DNA from: Ulota crispa
Lineage: Eukaryota; Streptophyta; Bryopsida; Orthotrichales; Orthotrichaceae
Direction of reading: 5' to 3'
NCBI GenBank assembly: GCA_963920765.1
Contig: OY987251.1
Span: 7,629,219-7,693,218, forward strand
DNA length: 64,000 nucleotides
In this document: positions 23,946-36,162 of the stretch, in pieces
Layout of the letters: each line of letters starts with the position of its first letter
Numbering within the stretch: the stretch's first letter is position 1
The notes under the pieces: model-generated
Database searches by the model: none
The model's input: the letters and a program-made list of their open reading frames with translations, nothing else
Told to the model about the DNA's origin: nothing
Position numbers and translations under genes: made by a program

Positions 23946-26900
23946 TCACCGCACAGTTGCTGCGGTAACAGCTGCAGATGTCAGTACCACGTTGGTGGTC
24001 AAAGTATAACTCCGTTGGCCAAGCGCTTTGGTCTTCTCAATAATTTGCTCATATCTGGAACACATGAAGAATGGTAAGACTGTATGCATATTCACAAGAC
24101 TGTAATAAAATAAACATCCTTTGAACCCAAACTGGCTGACATTGGAAATACTAGTTAATATCTAGAAACCTACATTAGTATAGAAACGATTATGACTGAA
24201 CAATTGCCATACGAGAGAAAAGCAATTCTTAATAACATCTGGAAGGAGCACAAAATTTAGCAGAAGAAAAAGAAAATTTACATACATGTTTGGATGTTGA
24301 GTGCCCATAACAATGGTGCCCATCTTTGAATCAATTTTGGCATCCAAACGAGCGTTGCGAATAAGATTCACAATCCATCTCTCGGCATCATCGTAGTTCA
24401 TATTCAGCTTCTGAGAGAGCATGCCGATGTCAATGCACTGGTGGATGCGACAATAGGTCTCAAAAATGAAAAGACGAGCATTTTCCATGAACTCGTCCCT
24501 CAATGGAATGGTCACAAAGCCATTCTCCGATGATTGCTTGCCTAAGAAAAAGTCGCTGACAATGAGCTGCAGGGAGAACACAAATTCCGTGAGTCAGAAT
24601 ATGCAAAGTCACAAAAAGAAAGCTAAAAGAAGCCCTGATGGTAAAAGCAGTACTTTTCTACACACCTTCCACGGATCTCTTGAACCTTTGAAATGGAAGG
24701 GTACATAAGAAAAGCTCTTGTAAACGAATAGAAGAAACAAGAGAACGCAAAATGTTGATTTATATGGTTAGATCTCATAGTTTTACCTCTTCACATTCAC
24801 GGAGCTTCTTCTGGGCTCCGTCAAAGTCATAATTTACATATAGGCATTCCAAAAATTCAGTGACAGGGTCGCTGTAAGTGTAATGCTCCTGTTGGATGAC
24901 CTTAATCAACTCCTTGAGCACGTTCCTCCTTCTTTTATTCACAATTGCAGCTGTGGCTAGATACCGCAACAAATGATGTGCGTTTGTCTGAATAGCATTC
25001 AAATACCTGCAATAAATGATGAAACTCAGTCAAGTCAAAGGGTTTTCAGAACTTGAGAACAAGAGGTCCAAGTTAGTGAACATGTACCATCCAAACAGGA
25101 TACAATAACACATATGCATATTTATTGTTCACCTGTACCTAAAACATGGTGTGCATCAAAGAAATGATACCTTTCAGAGAAGAACAGATCAATGATGCCA
25201 TTCCTTCCATTGTCATGGTTAAAGAAGATGAAGAGGCTCCAATGCATTAACCATGTCCGCTGTTGAAGCTGATTGAGTGATGAAGCAAAATTCTGAATTG
25301 AAAAGTTGAACAAGAGCAAAATGTTACTAATGCTTAGACGTAGATGATCCTGTCACTTTGGAATCTAGCATTCAAGGAAATTATTCACTCTCTCCAGAAT
25401 AACATCTTTGTCTAGGATACAGTTTTGGTCAAGTGAATACAAACACAATCACAACGTGCCACACTCAACCACAGAACAATAGGCAGTAAAATTGCTGTTA
25501 AGTAATATACTCCGTCTGTACTGAGAGGGAAATCTAATCACCATATGGTAAATCCACATATACAAAGATTATTAAAAATGACTATACCTTGGAGTCAATA
25601 ATCTCCTTCAACCGATTCAACTCTTCCGTTGCCACATCCCAATTTTGCATCAATATCTCACAAGCAAGCTTACCCCAGAGGGCACTAATGCTGCGATCAC
25701 TGTTTGTGCAGAGTGTGCGATATTGATACAAATAGTCAGAGGCCCCTGAGTAGTTTCCACACTCAAATTGGAACTTGGCATACTGATAGAGAGCCTCTAT
25801 TTGCTCAGAACCAATCTGCAAAACACAAACTCCGTATCAAAACCAGGCAGGAAGTTTTTAGTAACACACAAACACAGAAGTTTTCTCTGATACAACTCTT
25901 AATGTAAAAACTGCTTACTCTTGGAGTTTCAGCCAACTGCCACAAAAATAAAAACAAAAGATCCGAAGCAAGTACGAAAATGACATGTAGAACCATAGAC
26001 TCGGCTAGCTAAGCAGACGGCTGATTACTGAGATGACGAGAGCAACTCTTCGGCATCAAATAACAAAAACCAAGAGTATCATAATTTGAATATGCATAAA
26101 TACCCTAAACAAGCAACACACACTACACCTAGGCAGAAACACGAGTAGCAACTCGGTAAGGTACACATATAATTTTAAAAGTTACACTAGAGTTAAAGGA
26201 CAGAAGTTCATGAAATCTAAGAAACCGTATAAGTCAGAGGTGCATGGAGGGAGCAACGGTTAATTAATAATGGTCCACGCTCTAAAGCCCGCAGGGTCAC
26301 CCATTGTATCCAGTCGAGAGTACATGGAGTGCTATACTGTATAAAACAGAGCGTGTTAAGTACTACATAACCGGTCGAGCGGAGCGGCGAGTCGGATATG
26401 GGACATAACCCTCTCCTTTAAATTAGATCTAGATCATTTAATTGCAAAGATCTACGGCACGTGATGCGTGATAGTGATGGGAGAGGATTATCAACCTTGA
26501 ACCTTTGTCCTTGTGCCATGTGGCAATCACAATGACAAGAGAGGGTTGAGAAAAAAATTACCCTGTAATAAACCGAATGTGCCCTAAAATTAAACTACTT
26601 ACGTTTCTTTCAGTACCAGAAGGCTCCATCTCAATTATCTCTAAAAGCTTTAATGGCTACAAAGTCTGCAAAGCGGAGTCGATGAGCATTGGTAGGGTCT
26701 ATTTTTATAGGTATGCTACATGTTTCCCTCTAATTTCTTAACATGCAGCCTACTATTATACACAGATATGATGCGTAGACTATCCGCCCTTCCTTGCAAC
26801 TGAGACTTCCAGAAGACCTTAACAGTCTACAAATAGCTGTTACTTTCAATACAGAACTCTTTTTACCAGCAAAACAAGAATTAGAATCAGATGAAGATCT

Positions 26901-28967
26901 AACCTGGTACCGATCTTGCAACATTTGGAGGTTGAAATGCTTGTCAGCTCGCAATTCTTGCACAAGAGCAGGGTTCTGCAAAAAGCTAATAAGAGGCGCA
27001 GCTGATTCCTCCAGCACCTTCAGCCGACCAACTACGTCAACCCTCCTCTCCACCATGTCTGAAGCACCTCAAATTAATGCATCATTAGTGAAATAAACCC
27101 TAATGACTAGTAGACCCAACTTTTATCAAATATGTTTCTTAACATCCTTGAGTAATTCCAATGAGGAATTTTTGATCAGTATTATTTATATTTAGTATGT
27201 ATGCGGTGTTCTTCAATGATTCTGATGACATGAATTATAGCCACCTCTGATTTGTAAGCTTTTTCACAATAAATAAATTGTATTGGTCACTGTCAAACCA
27301 TAGTTCCTTGATCCTTAACCCCTAAAGGATGTTGCCTACAAAAAGTATTCTCTGTATTCATATGAGGACCATTTAGTACTTGAAGAAAATGGCTTTATGA
27401 CAAATGCCAAAAATTCCCCAAAAAACTCTAGTTGACCAGTAGTATGCCTATGACTTGGCTTGAAATTTACAACTTCATGGGATTCATGTGCTACCCAAAT
27501 GTCCCATCCGTATACAAAACATCAACATCCTTTAGGGATTAAGGATAAAGTTTTATGTACACCTAGCCACTCAAGCTTCACAGATCAGCCTCATCATGGA
27601 AAATGCAACAACTAACCCTTGAAGCTTCACTCCAGCCCTACTAAAACGTCAGAAAATCATCGTCCAAAACTCGACCTCTATATGCTAGAAACCCTAGAAA
27701 TTTAAAATGCTGGAAAAATCTCAGAGGAGGTTATCATCGAAGTCTTCAGTAGAGTACAAAGTCAAGAGAGAACTACTAATCCGTAAGTTCTTGCAAAATA
27801 GTAAGCATCTTATTCTCAAACCTAAGAAACACTCCGCGCAGAAGACTTTGCGGATACTAAAAAATCAACAGACCGTATTATGTTTCGATGAAACCGAGAA
27901 TTGGTGTGATAGACCCCTAAGGAACCAATTTTCAAATTATTCTAGGTTTCAGACCAAGGCATTCAGCTTTGTCACAAACCCTAATCGCTCCTGTTTTAGG
28001 GTTTGAGATTAATCTAAGGGAAAATTTCATGGATAACCCTGAAGTTTGCAATGTTTTCATAGATGCCCCTGCTTTTTTCAGAAATATCACAAATATTCCT
28101 GGACCAAAAAATTAGGGGTTTGTTATGTTGTACATGTCACTTAGTTCTCTCTTTGTGAGCACACTTACTTCTTTTTTGTTATGCATGCGCACAAAGGAAG
28201 AAAGGAAGTGACATGTACAACGCAACAAATCCCTAAATTTTTTGGTCCAAGGGTATTTGTGATATTTCTGAAAAAAGCAGGGGCATCTATGCAAATATTG
28301 CAAACTTCAGGGGTATCCATGGAATTTCCCTTAATCTAACTGGCCGGATCACATGACTCAGCGAACTCTCGAGCACCAGGTTCGGGAAATATTATAATGC
28401 AAAAAGGGAAAACCCTAAATGGTTGCAAACAAGGAATACTGACCTTGCGGCACATCTAAGAAACACTCCGGGCAGAAAACAGGAAGACTTTGCGGATACC
28501 AAAATACCAGCGGACCGTATTATTTTTAGATGAAAAACGAGAATTGGTGTAATAAACCCCTAAGGAACCATTTTTCGGGATATTTTAGACTTCAGACCTA
28601 TGCATTCAGCTTTGTCACAAACCCTAATCGCTCCCGTTTTAGGGTTTGATATTAATCTACCAACTGGCCGGATCGTATGACTCAGCGAACTCTGGTACGG
28701 GAAATATTCTAATTCAAAAAAAGGGAAACCCTAAATGGTTGCAAACAAGGGATACTGACCTTGCGGCACATCCTCGGTATGGTACAAGCTCTTGTGGATA
28801 TCCATGGCGTAGTCGACCATGTTGGTCTTGGCCAGCAACTCGATTTTGGATTTGAGGATTTCGTCATCGGTGTAAATCTGCTTGTCCTGCAGAAACTCCA
28901 GCAGTGGGAACACCAGATGGCGGTCCAGAAACGGCGACACACTCGCGGTGAGATCGTACTGCGCCAT
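23946..28967 (-). CDS. EIF3E: Eukaryotic translation initiation factor 3 subunit E (eIF3e/INT6)
   Basis: PCI-domain subunit of the eIF3 complex, which joins the 40S ribosome in initiation. Minus-strand exons are 28967-28760, 27058-26904, 25815-25588, 25292-25171, 25006-24787, 24566-24286 and 24054-23946. All phases close, giving 440 aa; plant eIF3e is about 440. It starts [20 protein letters not shown], with [16 protein letters not shown], then [15 protein letters not shown]. The middle holds [20 protein letters not shown] and [17 protein letters not shown]. The C-terminal PCI region (about 220-400) contains [32 protein letters not shown] and [22 protein letters not shown]. The ATG at 28967 (GCCATGG) is the first in frame; the leader frame is open further upstream but has no ATG. 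Intron 1 is 1.7 kb, swollen by a tandem duplication and two small transposons. Introns 3-6 are 160-300 bp. Confidence 0.96.
27315..27542 (+). mobile_element. TTAA-bounded element in eIF3e intron 1 (228 bp)
   Basis: The inverted ends read CCTTAACCCCTAAAGGATGTTG-like on the left and its near-perfect complement CATCCTTTAGGGATTAAGG on the right, with TTAA at both boundaries. It is non-coding and belongs to the TTAA/CCCC family found across the window. Confidence 0.65.
27822..28770. repeat. Tandem duplication spanning the eIF3e exon 1/intron 1 donor
   Basis: Order of blocks: A (27822-28015), inserted MITE (28016-28332), B (28338-28455), A' (28456-28657), B' (28658-28770). A/A' share CTAAGAAACACTCCG, GACCGTATTAT and CATTCAGCTTTGTCACAAAC. 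B/B' share AACTGGCCGGATC, ATGACTCAGCGAACTCT and TGACCTTGCGGCACATC. B' is the real exon 1 end plus donor. B carries a second intact donor with about 14 nt of exon. The ancestral unit is about 318 bp. Confidence 0.92.
28016..28332 (+). mobile_element. Fold-back MITE inside eIF3e intron 1 (317 bp)
   Basis: Arms of about 130-150 bp are near-perfect inverted repeats starting AAGGGAAAATTTCATGGATA and ending with its complement. AATCT flanks both sides (28011-28015, 28333-28337). The duplicate block A'-B' lacks the element and shows the empty site near 28651-28660, so insertion postdates or differs between the duplicates. Non-coding. Confidence 0.85.
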
Positions 28968-29057
28968 GGCGACCCCCCAAGGGCGATGGCGAGCGAGACG
29001 GTGAAGCTCAGCGACGAAAAGGACCCGCGATGGCGACGCTGGAGGGCCTTGGAGACG

Positions 29058-29120
29058 AAACCCTAACTTCTCGCTCTCTAGTTTCTTTAGTTTCTTGTCA
29101 TTGACCCCCCTCAAACCCTA
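29058..29120 (-). promoter_or_regulatory. Two telo-box motifs upstream of eIF3e
   Basis: AAACCCTAA at 29058-29066 and AAACCCTA at 29113-29120 lie 91-153 nt upstream of the eIF3e ATG. Telo-boxes are known promoter elements of plant translation-apparatus genes. The location fits; function is inferred. Confidence 0.5.
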
Positions 29121-29673
29121 ATATAGGAATTTGGTAACTAGGAAACTGATATATGTACTACCCCTTTTTGATTACTCTACCACACCTACTAAGGTAGAAA
29201 ATACCATAAACGGTTAAATAAGCCACTTTAGCCTGTAAGATATGGGGATTTCTTGAGAAATTACGCTCCATTTGTGGAGGAACAAGGATAAGAAAGAGTG
29301 CAAAAAATAAAAAATAAAAATACTCAAGAATGAATATTTTATGCAATATAAATGTGGGTATAGGGTTTGGACCAATTTTGGTTTCATAAATGCTCCTTAA
29401 ATGGCTACCTCTAGTACCTTGTTCCAAATAAAGTTTGAACCAATTAAATGCAAGGAAGTAGCACCTACTTAGAATATTTCAAAAACTTTTTCAAATGCAG
29501 CTATTGTTGGTTTCATAACAGTCTACTTCTCCAAGTAGTGGTCCGTAACGATTTTTGGTATTTCTACTTTATATATGGTTGATATATATCTATCTATCTC
29601 TCTAAAAGGATACAATTCGGCTTGATGGCAATCCTTTCACATTTACTATTACTACTTGGTAATTAGAAAGACA

Positions 29674-31198
29674 TTAGTATACATGCACACGCTTTGCATG
29701 AGTAGGACATGTATGAGTAATGCAACATTCAACTTTACAAAAAATTGATATCTCACAAACCAATTAGTCTAGGATCTCATCTTGATGTACTATACAGAAA
29801 ATCAATATCTCAAAATTGGTTTAGAATCTAATCCTCATGCACCATCATTTTGGTCCTTTTTGAAACCAACAATACCAATTGCTTTCATCACAATGCTACT
29901 CTTTTATATCTTGCTAGGAGGCGCTTGGCATTTTATTGATTTCTAACACATGGTTGGAGGGTGTTTGGTGTTTTATATTTGGGGCATCCTTTACTTCTCA
30001 GGGAGTGCACTGCCCGTTTTTTTTGGATACACATGCAATCAAATGAAGGGTTATTTTAATTACCTTGGTCCTAAATTTTTGACATGGCTTGGAAATAAAT
30101 AAGCTTCACTTTAATAGGCTTTGGGTCTTTATAAGTAATGAAGGGTAGTGTTTATTAATCAGTATTACATATTTTTTAGTTCTACAATAGGGTTGTTAAA
30201 ATAAGAAATAAAAAAACCAATTCTTTTATTAGTTGTAGGTCTAGTTTATTTTGCATGGTTATTACTCTTGCATGTATCTAAAGCAGAATCCAATGCCTTG
30301 TGTTAATTCACTAGAAGAAAAATAGCAATAAACAACTAAGTCACTTAGTTATTGTGCAGTTATTATGACCATATAACAACTATGGAACCACTACATATGG
30401 TCACAATAACTGCACAACAACTTAGTGACGTAGTTGTTTAGGACATGTTTTTCTTCTACTGTAAGCAGCTTCTTCATGGTTATTTATGGGCAATTAGGAC
30501 AAGCCATGTGTTGTTCAAGCACGTGGTTTAGAGACGGAGTATTAGGGTAAAATGAGAATTAATTAATGCAAGCTTTATAGTTCAAGGATTAGTTGACGTT
30601 ATCTTCCTGTGTGGGCAAAATTAGTATGTTTAGGTTGCTTTTTAGCCACAATTGACAAGTGTTGTAAATGCATTCATGATGAATCAAGGGAACTTTGTGT
30701 TATCAACTGCAAGCCATAAACCACTGTAAGTGCAAGTTCAATTGTTGCATGCTTAAACCCTAACAATGAATGTCACTAATTCTGCAACTAGTAGGTGAAT
30801 TTCTTCCCATGTTATTATGTAATTATGAGGAACATAGGGTACAAAAAATATGAAAATAAATTTTTAAAAATGAAGTATAGAATATATGAAATTCCTTTAG
30901 TTTAGAAATTTAGGTAAAGATAGCCCTTTGAAAATCCAAATAATTTACCTACATAGCCCCCCCTCTTATAGGACCTTGCATGCACATTACCCACAAAGAC
31001 CCTATATAGTGCACTCATCGAGTTTTATTTTTTCAACTTCCACCAAAAAGTTCTACAAAATTTTGGAAATGGACATGGTTGTACGGCACTTGGTGTCCTA
31101 TATCTTGGGTGTCCTTTGTTGCTTCAACTTACAACAAATTTCTAGAAGGTTCTGGAAAAGGGCGCACTTAGGGAAATTCTCCCAATTAGTAGTATAGA
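29674..31198 (-). mobile_element. Non-autonomous Helitron, nested (1.5 kb)
   Basis: Reading the minus strand, the 5' end is TCTATACTACTAATTGGGAG (from 31198), preceded by A. The 3' end is ATGCAAAGCGTGTGCATG (hairpin), then GTATA and CTAA, followed by T. That matches Helitron rules (5'-TC, CTRR-3', A/T host site). It lies within the 29135-31806 TIR element. No Rep/helicase coding was found. Confidence 0.5.
30309..30461 (+). mobile_element. CACTA-like MITE (153 bp)
   Basis: Starts CACTAGAAGAAAAATAG and ends with the near complement TTTTTCTTCTACTG. The arms pair over about 65 bp (ACTTAGTTATTGTGCAGTTAT against its complement). CACTA ends are typical of the En/Spm superfamily. No clear 3-bp target duplication is visible. 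Confidence 0.65.
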
Positions 31199-31806
31199 TT
31201 AGTAACGCATGTCCAAACAACAAGCTTCACAACAAGGAAGGTGAAAAGATGTATGCATTTTTGACATTGAAAGAGTTGAATAGCTTGCTTGAAGGAACCA
31301 ACACGTATTGAACTCTTGGTATGCTTGATCGGCACCTTTAATGTTTAGTAATGTCCGTGTCATTTTCTATGGTACAAATTGTTCCATATGTACATTTATA
31401 AATCCATATTATCAATAAATTCACAATCTTTCTTGTTTGTTTAAAATTCCCAAGTTTGTTTCTATATTAAAATAGGTATGGACCAAGGGAAAACATCACT
31501 AATTTGAGAATATGACTTGGCATAGAAGTTGCAACTTTAACTTTTTTTCAACTTTGGATCCCACTCATAGTATCAATTAATTTCTTAAATCATGCTTAGT
31601 TTAATTTATATTTTTATAATTGATACTATGAGCGCAATCTGTAGCATAAAACCAAAATGAAAGTTGCAACTTCTATGTCAAGCTGTATTTTCAAATTATT
31701 AATGTTTTGCCTATGGTCCACACTTACTTTAGCATTGTAAATATTGACCATCTATAGTAGGTGCGGTTGAATAGTCAAGAAAGAGTAGTACATATATCAG
31801 TTCCCT

Positions 31807-34036
31807 TTGGTATATTTATAAACTTTGCTTCTACAATTTTCAAACTTAAGAAGGACAAAGAAATGTTTCTATCATTGTGGATTACGGCTTGTTTCCACTT
31901 GTTCTTATGAGTGGTGTTAGGTGAGTATCTAATGGTCAATTGTAATTTGTATTTTCATTTGAGTTAGTAATTAAGAACCTAACATAGTTGGCAAGGTTGG
32001 TGGTAGTAGATAGTATTGGTTTTAATATGTAGAAATTGGAGTAAATCATGGCCACATAAATAATTCTTTGCTAAAAATCTTAAAGTCCAAAATTAAGAAA
32101 AACAAAGCTATGATAATACTAACCATGGTATTATGTAGAGTTGGTGAGGATGGTGAATTAACTAATACTAATGGCCTTATTTCTACCAATACTGTGAACA
32201 ACAAGTACCAAAAATACTATTCATCCTTATTGAAGGGAGCTAACAACATATGCAAGTACACAAGTTGTAAGTACCATTTGTGCACCTACTTTTGGTTATT
32301 CTTAACAAACATTATAACTTTTTACTACAAGCAAGTGGAAATGGGCCTTTATGCTCTCACTTTCAAATTTGAAAACATCTTGAAATTTAATAATGTGTAG
32401 ACTTTCATTCATTAATGGACAATAAATTTTTAACTAGCAATTGAAACCAATTTGGCAATAGGATGTTTCTTTTGTTGCCACAACCAAATTGCAAGAAGGA
32501 GTAAATGGGCTAGCCCTATCTTAGCATTGTGGGAGTTTTCATTTCCCTCATCAAACCAAGTGATTAAGTTTGAGTTATGCATTGCGTTTCAGATGCCAAT
32601 AGGAATTGAATTGCAAACCTCATGGACTCCAAAACAAGATCATCCACTATGTTACCTACAAGTAGCTTAAAGACATTTTGGTTCTTAGAAGGATGTCTTT
32701 TTGCTATGGCATGTGTTTTCTATGTGAAAATTGCTAATGCATGAGTAATTGAGAGCATTGCTCAAATACTTTGGCATACATTGGTATTAAAATTATAACT
32801 TATCCTAGGCAAAATAGTATGTTTATCACTAATGTGGTCCCATAAGCTTTATATAATAGAGTTCTATTATATTTTAAGTATTTTTATGGTTGGAAGCAAA
32901 CACAAGTCCAATGGCAAACATATTTGAAAACAAATGCCAATAAATTTGGAAGTAATTTTTATTATTAAAAATTTGTATAAAAAATTAGAATATATAGTAT
33001 ATTTATGAGTTTAGCATTTGCTAAGCTTTATCTTTTGGTTGGAATAAATATTTGACAAAGATGTGTTAGTTGGATGTTAAAAGGTGTACTAAAAAAGAGG
33101 TTAATTTGAAAAAATATATGTTTATTTCATAAGCAAAATTAAACTTTATGATTTTGTGTTTTGAATGGCTTCAATGAGTAGGTGACTAGAATAATAAGGG
33201 CATGACATTGAACCTTGTTATTTCTATGCATCAATATTCAAACTCTTGTCAAAATTATCATACTATCATTCTTGGAAACATTATTTCTAATAAAGGTTTG
33301 TTGAAAGATTGAACAATGATTTAATCAATTGCACTTTAGCCTTTATTGCACAAGATCACAATGCAACATTTGTAGTTTGATTGTTGTAATAAATGCTTCA
33401 TGAAGAAATCAAGGAAATTAACCAAGAACTAAACCCAAAATGTAAGAGGGTAGATTGTATCATGCATGGGAGGGTCACCTAACCATGTCTAAAAGTGGTA
33501 TACATAGAGTATTCAACATAAATGAGCAAATAAGTTGAGAAATTAACAACACTTGATGAAAGACACTTTTTTTTGGAATGTGAGAGACAATATAAGTGAA
33601 TAGCTATACAAGATGTCTCAACAAGACTCTTTTGACAAACATGTGAAGATTGTATTTTTGGTTCAATGCCAATAAGGAGATGCTTTCTAAATTACCGAAA
33701 GTGGTTTATTTTTCAGAACACTCTAACAATGGAGACAACATTTCACTTGAGTAAAAATAAAAATAAAAATAAACTAAATTCTATGTTTTAACCAAGTAGT
33801 CAATTGGAAAAACTTTAAATAATGTACTCAAATATCTGGCATGAGCTTGAAGGAATCGAAAGAAGCAACGTTACTTGATGTAAGCATTTGTACAAAATAT
33901 TGAAAAATAAAATAAGGAAGAGCAACTTTGGACTATTACCAACACATACAACATCAATTTGTGAGCATAAAACAAACACAAATGCACACTTTTAATTCCA
34001 TTGCATATAATGTGTACTCTGTGTACTCTAACATTC
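31807..34036. other. Intergenic AT-rich DNA
   Basis: No gene, RNA or clear element was recognised. The open frame near 32068-32400 is compositional and lacks family motifs. Confidence 0.55.
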
Positions 34037-34960
34037 TTAACTTCTAAAGGACCAAGTAAAGTTTTCACCAAAAACTTTTTAAAATTGTCATTTTTAGAGC
34101 ATCAATCAAATTTGAAAATAAAAACATTTTTATGCATATGTGATTGTAGGATTTTGTAGAAGAATGGTTTTAGAAGATGTGAAAAAAATTTCAAAGTTTT
34201 CCACCACGTGGATTGGAAGTTAGAATAGTTAGAATATTCAAAAACATCTTGTGAAAAATCGGGCAACTACCCTTCAAAAGGTGAAATTCGTAAGGAAAAA
34301 AGGCCATATGGGTGGTGCTTCTCTAAATTCCTTATTCCACCTAAGTAAAGTACATGTCAAAAAAGTTTCAAATCATTTGGAATTGTATAACATATGGAAA
34401 AAAATTAGTAAGTAAAAAGAAGTAAAGAATGATCAAAACATTAAATTGTTAAGAATATAATTATGGAAATGAAAAATGCCAATCCCAATGGTCATAATGT
34501 CATCATAAACAATATTCATCCTCTGGTTTTGTTTTTTTCCAAAATATTGAAAATTGAGTAAAATAAAAGACTTCAAAGTTTATTTTGGAGTAGAGAATCC
34601 ATAATTGCCCGCAAACAAAAAATCTTCATAACTTTCATCTTGTTGATCCAAACAGAATGATTCAAAGCTTCGTATGTTCACATAAATCCCCTAAACCAAT
34701 CTAAATTTTTTGTTTTTGAAAAAAAAGATTTTAAATCTGCCCAAGTTGCCCAACAAACATAAAAAACAACATATTAGGCCATAACTTTTTACTCATAATT
34801 CCAAATGTCATGAAATTTAGTGCATATGAAAGATAAACCTTATCCCCACATTCTATTAAAATTTCAGCCTAAAATATGAAAAGCTCCAAATACAGGTACC
34901 TACCCAAAATCGCTATGTTTCTTTTTTTTTTATTTTAAAGCCTGGTCCTTTAGGGGTTAA
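34037..34960 (+). mobile_element. TTAA-bounded element, long form (924 bp), copy 1
   Basis: Ends TTAACTTCTAAAGGACC and GGTCCTTTAGGGGTTAA. It is homologous throughout to 59655-60588: shared blocks include ATTATGGAAATGAAAAAT, TTGAAAATTGAGTAAAATAA and AGAGAATCCATAATTGCCC. No open frame long enough for a transposase, so it is non-autonomous. Confidence 0.8.
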
Positions 34961-34997
34961 TTGGGGTGCTTGGCGGATCATATCAAAATTCCAAGAG

Positions 34998-35237
34998 AAT
35001 CCAAGTACACAAGCATGCGTTGCACAAGTTGAGTGTCCATGGATGTTGAGATATCTAATCTGAGGTCACAATCAATTCTATAATCACAATCAATTTAACA
35101 ACATTTTGTTGGTTTTTATGCACATAGGGGTGCTTGGTGTTTTATATTTAGAGCATCTTTTTAGGCTTCATATTACACCAAAAAGCTCCTGGAAAAGGCA
35201 TAGAGGCCGTGAGGGAAATCCTCCCGCTTAGTAGTAT
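34998..35237 (-). mobile_element. Helitron-like fragment
   Basis: On the minus strand it begins TCTATACTACTAAGCGGGAG after an A. Its first about 110 nt resemble the Helitron end at 31198 (GGAAATTCTCCC/TTAGTAGTATAGAT region). A CATGC hairpin near 35010 could be the 3' hairpin, but the CTRR end is degraded. Confidence 0.4.
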
Positions 35238-35239
35238 AG

Positions 35240-36160
35240 ATGTGTAACAAATGTGCTGCAGTCAACGAGAACAGGGTACTTCAAAATGTGATTATATACA
35301 AGATTAACTCAAAGAGATACAATATGCACCAATGTTGTATGAATATATTAGGCTTAGATGTGTACTTATCCAGATGAATATCTGATACCTAGGAGGGTGG
35401 TAAGAACTTAAAATACACCTAACCAGCAATCCCTGTTTTCAAGAATAAAAGAAAGAGGTAATAACATGTTGTAAACCTTACCATAAATCTGTAAGAGTGC
35501 CGGGGGTGAGCACCACGTAATTCTGGAGGTTTGGAGGCAAAATTAAGAAGGTACATGATCTTCATGTTCGCAAACTTCTTTTTCCTTCCACTTCTACATG
35601 AACTAATTCAGAACCTTGCACAAAAATCATGAAGCACCCCCATGATAAAATAATTTAAGACCCTCTCCCTTACCCAACAGGTATGCCAGGAACATCAAAA
35701 ATGACATACTCGTATACAACACTGTTATGAACGCCAGGTTTCAAACCATCCAAGACACATACATGTAAGAGAATGTGCCCACAAGCTACAAATGAAATCA
35801 AACAATAGGTTAATGTTCTCTAAAAAAGTGCAGAGGTCAAAAGCAGCTTTTTCCCCTGATCACGAGTTGCACTGCCGTAATCTATAAGAAGTAATCAATA
35901 GGGCCTAGAAGCAATCACCTTCAAAAAACCAGCCACATGACACCAATACTCCACTTTCAGGCACACTAACTCTTCGATTTTCTCAAGAACTCCAACACGG
36001 GATGAAGTTGATTTCTGTGCACCTGATGTCTTCTCAACTATCATAGTCCTCAAGTATATGAAGCGTTCTCCATATCAAGCGATTCCCCAAGTCCTTGTCA
36101 GCTTTACAGCAAACATCGCCAACCGAAAATCGTATCTCAAGGCACACCAGACTGTATGTT
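35240..36160. other. Downstream region of NUP58
   Basis: Mixed-composition DNA past the NUP58 stop. It may include the 3' untranslated region. No second gene is supported. Confidence 0.45.
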
Positions 36161-36162
36161 GG

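Larger units (their letters stand above)
29135..31806. mobile_element. TIR element carrying nested insertions (2.67 kb)
   Basis: The left end (AACTGATATATGTACTACCC...) and right end (...AGTAGTACATATATCAGTTCCC) are inverted over about 50 bp, continuing through CTCTACCACACCTACTA versus its complement. TTTGGTA occurs just outside both ends, so a 7-bp target duplication is possible but not secure. Subtracting the nested Helitron leaves about 1.15 kb. The right-hand 350 bp is homologous to the middle of 53790-54206. No transposase was seen. Confidence 0.6.

Noticed and set aside
28968..29114. N-terminal extension of eIF3e
   Set aside because: The leader is open in frame, but its apparent first codon is TTG. 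The family start MAQYDLT is the first ATG and has a strong GCCATGG context.
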